A stretch of DNA of 64,000 bases from CANHVK01 sp046304235 (GTDB lineage Bacteria; Bacteroidota; Bacteroidia; Flavobacteriales_D; Crocinitomicaceae), in assembly GCA_046304235.1 (NCBI GenBank), contig JBKCEW010000004.1, positions 1 to 64,000 on the forward strand. The letters run 5' to 3'. The translations under genes and the position numbers were made by a program. Each line of letters opens with the position of its first letter. Within the stretch, counting starts at the first letter, position 1. This document shows, piece after piece, positions 61,175-64,000 of the stretch. The notes beneath the pieces are model-generated. The model worked only from the letters and a program-made list of their open reading frames with translations, made no database searches and had not been told where the DNA came from.

Positions 61175-62464
61175 CTACCCATAAATCGTATCCAAGGCAT
61201 TGCAGAATTTCACTGCAACCTCTGCAAGTATTTCAGGAGTGTGCGCTTGTGATACAAAACCAACTTCGTAACCACTCGGTCCTAAATAAACTCCTTCTTC
61301 TAATAATGCGTGGTGTAAATGTTTGAAACCTGTCATATCTGGGTTGATTTCATCTGCACGACGAATGGTTTTATTTCCTGCGAAAGACAACCAAAAGATG
61401 GATCCAATCGTATGAATTTCGAAAGCATACCCTTTTTCTTTTGCGTGTGCATTGATTGGTGCAATAAAGTCAACCGTACGTCTTTCTAACTCTTCGTAAA
61501 AACCTGGTTTCGAACATTCTGTTAGTTGCGCAATACCTGCTGCCATTGCCACAGGATTTCCTGATAAGGTTCCTGCTTGATACACATCCCCATCTGGTGA
61601 AACTCTTGCCATAATTTCTTTGCTCGCACCGTATGCACCTACTGGTAAACCACCTCCAATAATTTTACCGTACGTAACCAAATCTGGTTTAATACCATAA
61701 TATTCAGCAGCACCTGAAAATGCCACACGGAAGCCAGAAATTACCTCATCAAAAAACAATAAAATATTGTGTTCAGTACATAATTCCCTAAGCGCTAACA
61801 AAAATGTTTTTTCTTGTAACAACAATCCATTATTTGCCGGAATTGGTTCAATAATCGCACAAGCAATCTCGTCTTTGTATGTTTCCATACACGATTTTAA
61901 TGCATCGATATCATTTAATGGTAATACGATGGTTTCTTGTGCAAAACTCTCTGGTACACCTGCACTAGAAGAAGCACCAAACGTTACCAATCCACTCCCT
62001 GCTTTTACCAACATTGCATCTACGTGACCGTGGTAACACCCTTCAAATTTTAATACTTTATCTTTTCCTGTAAATCCTCTTGCTAAACGCAATGCTGACA
62101 TAACAGCCTCTGTTCCAGAACTTACGAAACGTAACTTTTCAATAAATGGATTTCTTGATAAAATCAATTCAGCTAATTCATTTTCCAAGCGAGTCGGCGC
62201 ACCAAAACTCGAACCATTTTGCATCGTTGCTACTACTTTATCATACACCGCTGGATGATTGTGTCCTAAAATTAGCGGACCCCAACTACAACAAAAGTCA
62301 ATAAACTCATTATCATCCTCATCCCAAATACGACATCCATCTCCTTTTTTGATGAATAACGGCGAACCATCCACCGATTTGAAAGCCCTTACAGGAGAAT
62401 TTACCCCACCTGGAAAATAGTTTTTCGCAGTCGCAAATAAAGATTCTGATACCGTTGTTTTCAT
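61175..62464 (-). CDS. hemL: Glutamate-1-semialdehyde 2,1-aminomutase
   Basis: A PLP/PMP enzyme of 429 residues that makes 5-aminolevulinate in the C5 haem pathway. FFPGGVNSPVRAFKSV at the start, the PLP-binding YGKIIGGGLPVGAYGASK with the Schiff-base lysine in TYGKIIGG, and AGTLSGNPVAMAAG are present. It shares a pathway with hemD 13 kb away. Confidence 0.96.
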   Translation of the reverse strand: MKTTVSESLFATAKNYFPGGVNSPVRAFKSVDGSPLFIKKGDGCRIWDEDDNEFIDFCCSWGPLILGHNHPAVYDKVVATMQNGSSFGAPTRLENELAELILSRNPFIEKLRFVSSGTEAVMSALRLARGFTGKDKVLKFEGCYHGHVDAMLVKAGSGLVTFGASSSAGVPESFAQETIVLPLNDIDALKSCMETYKDEIACAIIEPIPANNGLLLQEKTFLLALRELCTEHNILLFFDEVISGFRVAFSGAAEYYGIKPDLVTYGKIIGGGLPVGAYGASKEIMARVSPDGDVYQAGTLSGNPVAMAAGIAQLTECSKPGFYEELERRTVDFIAPINAHAKEKGYAFEIHTIGSIFWLSFAGNKTIRRADEINPDMTGFKHLHHALLEEGVYLGPSGYEVGFVSQAHTPEILAEVAVKFCNALDTIYG

Positions 62465-62569
62465 AGAGATTTAGAATTTGTCATTTTCAAAGAGTAAAAT
62501 TACTCAAATTATATTTTTAACAAGTCTTCTTTTCAAACATAACAAAATTTAAATTCCTTTTAAAAATTG

Positions 62570-62577
62570 TATCTTTG
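62570..62577 (+). promoter_or_regulatory. -7 box (TATCTTTG) upstream of kynU
   Basis: An exact TAnnTTTG match, 65 bases before the kynU ATG. Confidence 0.45.
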
Positions 62578-62641
62578 GTGATTAATCTTGCTTGCATTTC
62601 AAACAAGCATTTGATGTATTTGTTTAGTTTAAAATTAATAT

Positions 62642-63922
62642 ATGGAAAATTCGTTAGCATTCGCGCAACAACAAGACGCAAACGATTCGTTGAGAGGATT
62701 CAGAGACCGTTTTTTAATGCCTACTTTTCACCAAAATCAGGTACGTTACTTTACTGGAAATTCATTAGGATTACAACCTGCTTCTACAGCATCTTACATT
62801 CAACAAGAATTAGACGATTGGGCGAAATGGGGTGTGGAAGGTCACTTTCACGGAAAACGTCCTTGGTTTAGTTACCACGAAAATTTAACGGAGAAAATTG
62901 CAAAAGTAGTTGGTGCTAAACCAATTGAAGTTGTTGTAACACACTCGTTAACAACAAATATCCATTTATTGATGGTTTCGTTTTTCGAACCTCAAGGTAA
63001 ACGTAAAAAAATCATTTGTGAAGCAAAAGCGTTTCCAAGTGATCAATATGCCTTGGAATCTCAAATAAAATTCCACAACTTGGATTTAGCGACAGATTTA
63101 ATCGAAATCGCTCCAAGAGAAGGAGAACATACGATCCGTGAAGAAGATATTTTATCAAAAATTGCCGAAACAGGAGAAGAACTTGCTTTGGTAATGATTG
63201 GTGGGGTAAACTACTATACTGGTCAGTTATTTGATATGAAAAAAATCACCGAAGCTGCTCACTCTGTGGGTGCATATGCTGGTTTTGACTTGGCACACGC
63301 TGCGGGTAACATTCACTTGAAATTAAATGAGTGGAATGTAGATTTCGCTGCTTGGTGCTCGTATAAATATTTAAACTCATCTCCAGGTGGTGTTTCTGGT
63401 ATGTTTGTGCACGAAAGACACGCTAATAGACCTGAATTGAAACGTTTTGCAGGATGGTGGGGACACAACAAAGACGTGCGTTTCTTAATGGAACCAGGTT
63501 TCCAACCGATGTCTGGTGCAGAAGGATGGCAGTTGAGTAATGCACCTGTATTAGGTATGGCTGCTCACCTTGCTTCGTTGGATATTTTTGACGAAGCCGG
63601 AATGGAAAATCTTTGTCAAAAAAGAGATGCGTTAACAGGATTTTTAGAATTTATCATTGATGATATTTCTGCAAGACATAAAGAGTTATGTACATTCGAA
63701 ATTATCACTCCAAGAGATAAAACAAAACGTGGCGCACAGTTGTCTATGTTAGTACACGGAAAAGGAAAAGCAATTTTTGATAAATTAAGCGATGCTGGTG
63801 TGGTTGCTGATTGGCGTGAACCAAACGTAATTCGTTTAGCACCAGTTCCATTATACAATTCTTTCGAGGATGTTTATTACTTTGGTAAGCACTTAGAGGA
63901 TGCAATTATTGCGTTAGGATAA
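62642..63922 (+). CDS. kynU: Kynureninase
   Basis: A PLP enzyme of 426 residues that splits kynurenine or 3-hydroxykynurenine to (3-hydroxy)anthranilate and alanine. YFTGNSLGLQPASTASYIQQ, the PLP-site FDLAHAAGNIHLKLNEW and the Schiff-base lysine in AAWCSYKYLNSSPGG are family signatures. A probable kmo gene starts 10 bases later, giving a tryptophan-degradation (or NAD-forming) operon. Confidence 0.96.
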   Translation: MENSLAFAQQQDANDSLRGFRDRFLMPTFHQNQVRYFTGNSLGLQPASTASYIQQELDDWAKWGVEGHFHGKRPWFSYHENLTEKIAKVVGAKPIEVVVTHSLTTNIHLLMVSFFEPQGKRKKIICEAKAFPSDQYALESQIKFHNLDLATDLIEIAPREGEHTIREEDILSKIAETGEELALVMIGGVNYYTGQLFDMKKITEAAHSVGAYAGFDLAHAAGNIHLKLNEWNVDFAAWCSYKYLNSSPGGVSGMFVHERHANRPELKRFAGWWGHNKDVRFLMEPGFQPMSGAEGWQLSNAPVLGMAAHLASLDIFDEAGMENLCQKRDALTGFLEFIIDDISARHKELCTFEIITPRDKTKRGAQLSMLVHGKGKAIFDKLSDAGVVADWREPNVIRLAPVPLYNSFEDVYYFGKHLEDAIIALG

Positions 63923-63932
63923 AAAAAATTAT

Positions 63933-64000
63933 ATGAAAAAAGTAGCAGTTGTTGGTGCAGGATTGGCAGGTAGTTTACAAGCAATCTTGATGGCAAAAAA
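63933..64000 (+). CDS. kmo: Probable kynurenine 3-monooxygenase, cut by window edge
   Basis: Only the first 22 residues are visible: MKKVAVVGAGLAGSLQAILM, an FAD-binding GxGxxG start as in KMO-type aromatic hydroxylases. Together with the preceding kynU (10-base gap) this suggests kynurenine 3-monooxygenase, which acts immediately before kynureninase. From the visible sequence alone another FAD enzyme is possible. Confidence 0.7.
   Translation, partial: MKKVAVVGAGLAGSLQAILMAK

Noticed and set aside
62575..62871. 98-codon frame overlapping the start of kynU
   Set aside because: It is a shadow of kynU in another frame; kynU motifs start immediately at 62642.
1..64000. CRISPR arrays, tRNA and rRNA genes, insertion sequences, integrases
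   Set aside because: I looked for regular repeats, cloverleaf sequences and transposase or recombinase motifs on both strands by eye and found none; a tRNA could still be missed without a covariance search.

Overview
The window is a low-GC (roughly one third G+C by eye) chromosomal segment of a member of the phylum Bacteroidota, most likely order Flavobacteriales. Evidence: the -7 box TAnnTTTG typical of Bacteroidota promoters lies ahead of many genes; a secreted protein carries a gliding/type IX secretion C-terminal domain; Bacteroidota-specific families occur (DUF4271, paired OmpH/Skp genes beside bamA); and atpD-atpC is separated from the rest of the ATP synthase operon. A family-level name cannot be given safely. 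I see no rRNA, tRNA, CRISPR array or transposase.

Layout. 1-5.7 kb: two overlapping, related membrane proteins, then three secreted or outer-membrane proteins on the minus strand, one of them a MORN-like/serine-protease fusion. 5.8-21.8 kb: housekeeping genes: peroxiredoxin, CvpA, aspartate kinase, recA, bcp, a metal-binding lipoprotein, an esterase, prfB, kup, lipB, a serine hydrolase, an acyltransferase, an unusual large Cys/Met-type PLP enzyme and a luciferase-like monooxygenase. 21.8-29.8 kb: an accessory island with gene remnants, a GNAT toxin-antitoxin-like pair, and an operon-like run: TPR/HExxH peptidase, small GIY-YIG protein, MazG-type pyrophosphohydrolase, and a GIY-YIG/DUF2075-helicase/S24-peptidase fusion. 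An intact RhuM-family gene lies at one end of the island and a RhuM fragment near the other. 29.8-47.4 kb: housekeeping genes again: mnmE, truncated haemoglobin, gamma-carbonic anhydrase, asd, a lamin-tail T9SS protein, MFS, radical SAM, maf, murI, two Skp-like chaperones, bamA, uppS, atpC, atpD and glutaryl-CoA dehydrogenase. 47.5-56 kb: DUF4271 and hemD, a PBP1A-type enzyme, and a cluster for tyrosine and acetoacetate catabolism (scoA, a four-helix-bundle gene, scoB, homogentisate dioxygenase, HPPD). 56.8-58.7 kb: a second small accessory patch with an Mrr-type restriction enzyme and an RHH/PIN toxin-antitoxin pair flanked by two copies of the 3' end of an EamA transporter gene. 59.9-64 kb: holB, hemL, kynU and the start of a probable kmo.

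How genes work together. HPPD and homogentisate dioxygenase carry tyrosine toward fumarylacetoacetate; its acetoacetate product is what ScoAB activates with succinyl-CoA. kynU and kmo (tryptophan) and gcdH (lysine/tryptophan) suggest an amino-acid-degrading heterotroph. uppS, bamA and two Skp-like chaperones form an envelope-biogenesis run.

The best candidate for an undescribed system is the 23.6-28.4 kb operon. Its first gene holds a G9 homopolymer at codons 19-22, in which gain or loss of one base gives an immediate stop: a probable phase-variation switch. The MazG gene is interrupted by a single in-frame TAA, and the last large gene combines three domains in an uncommon order.
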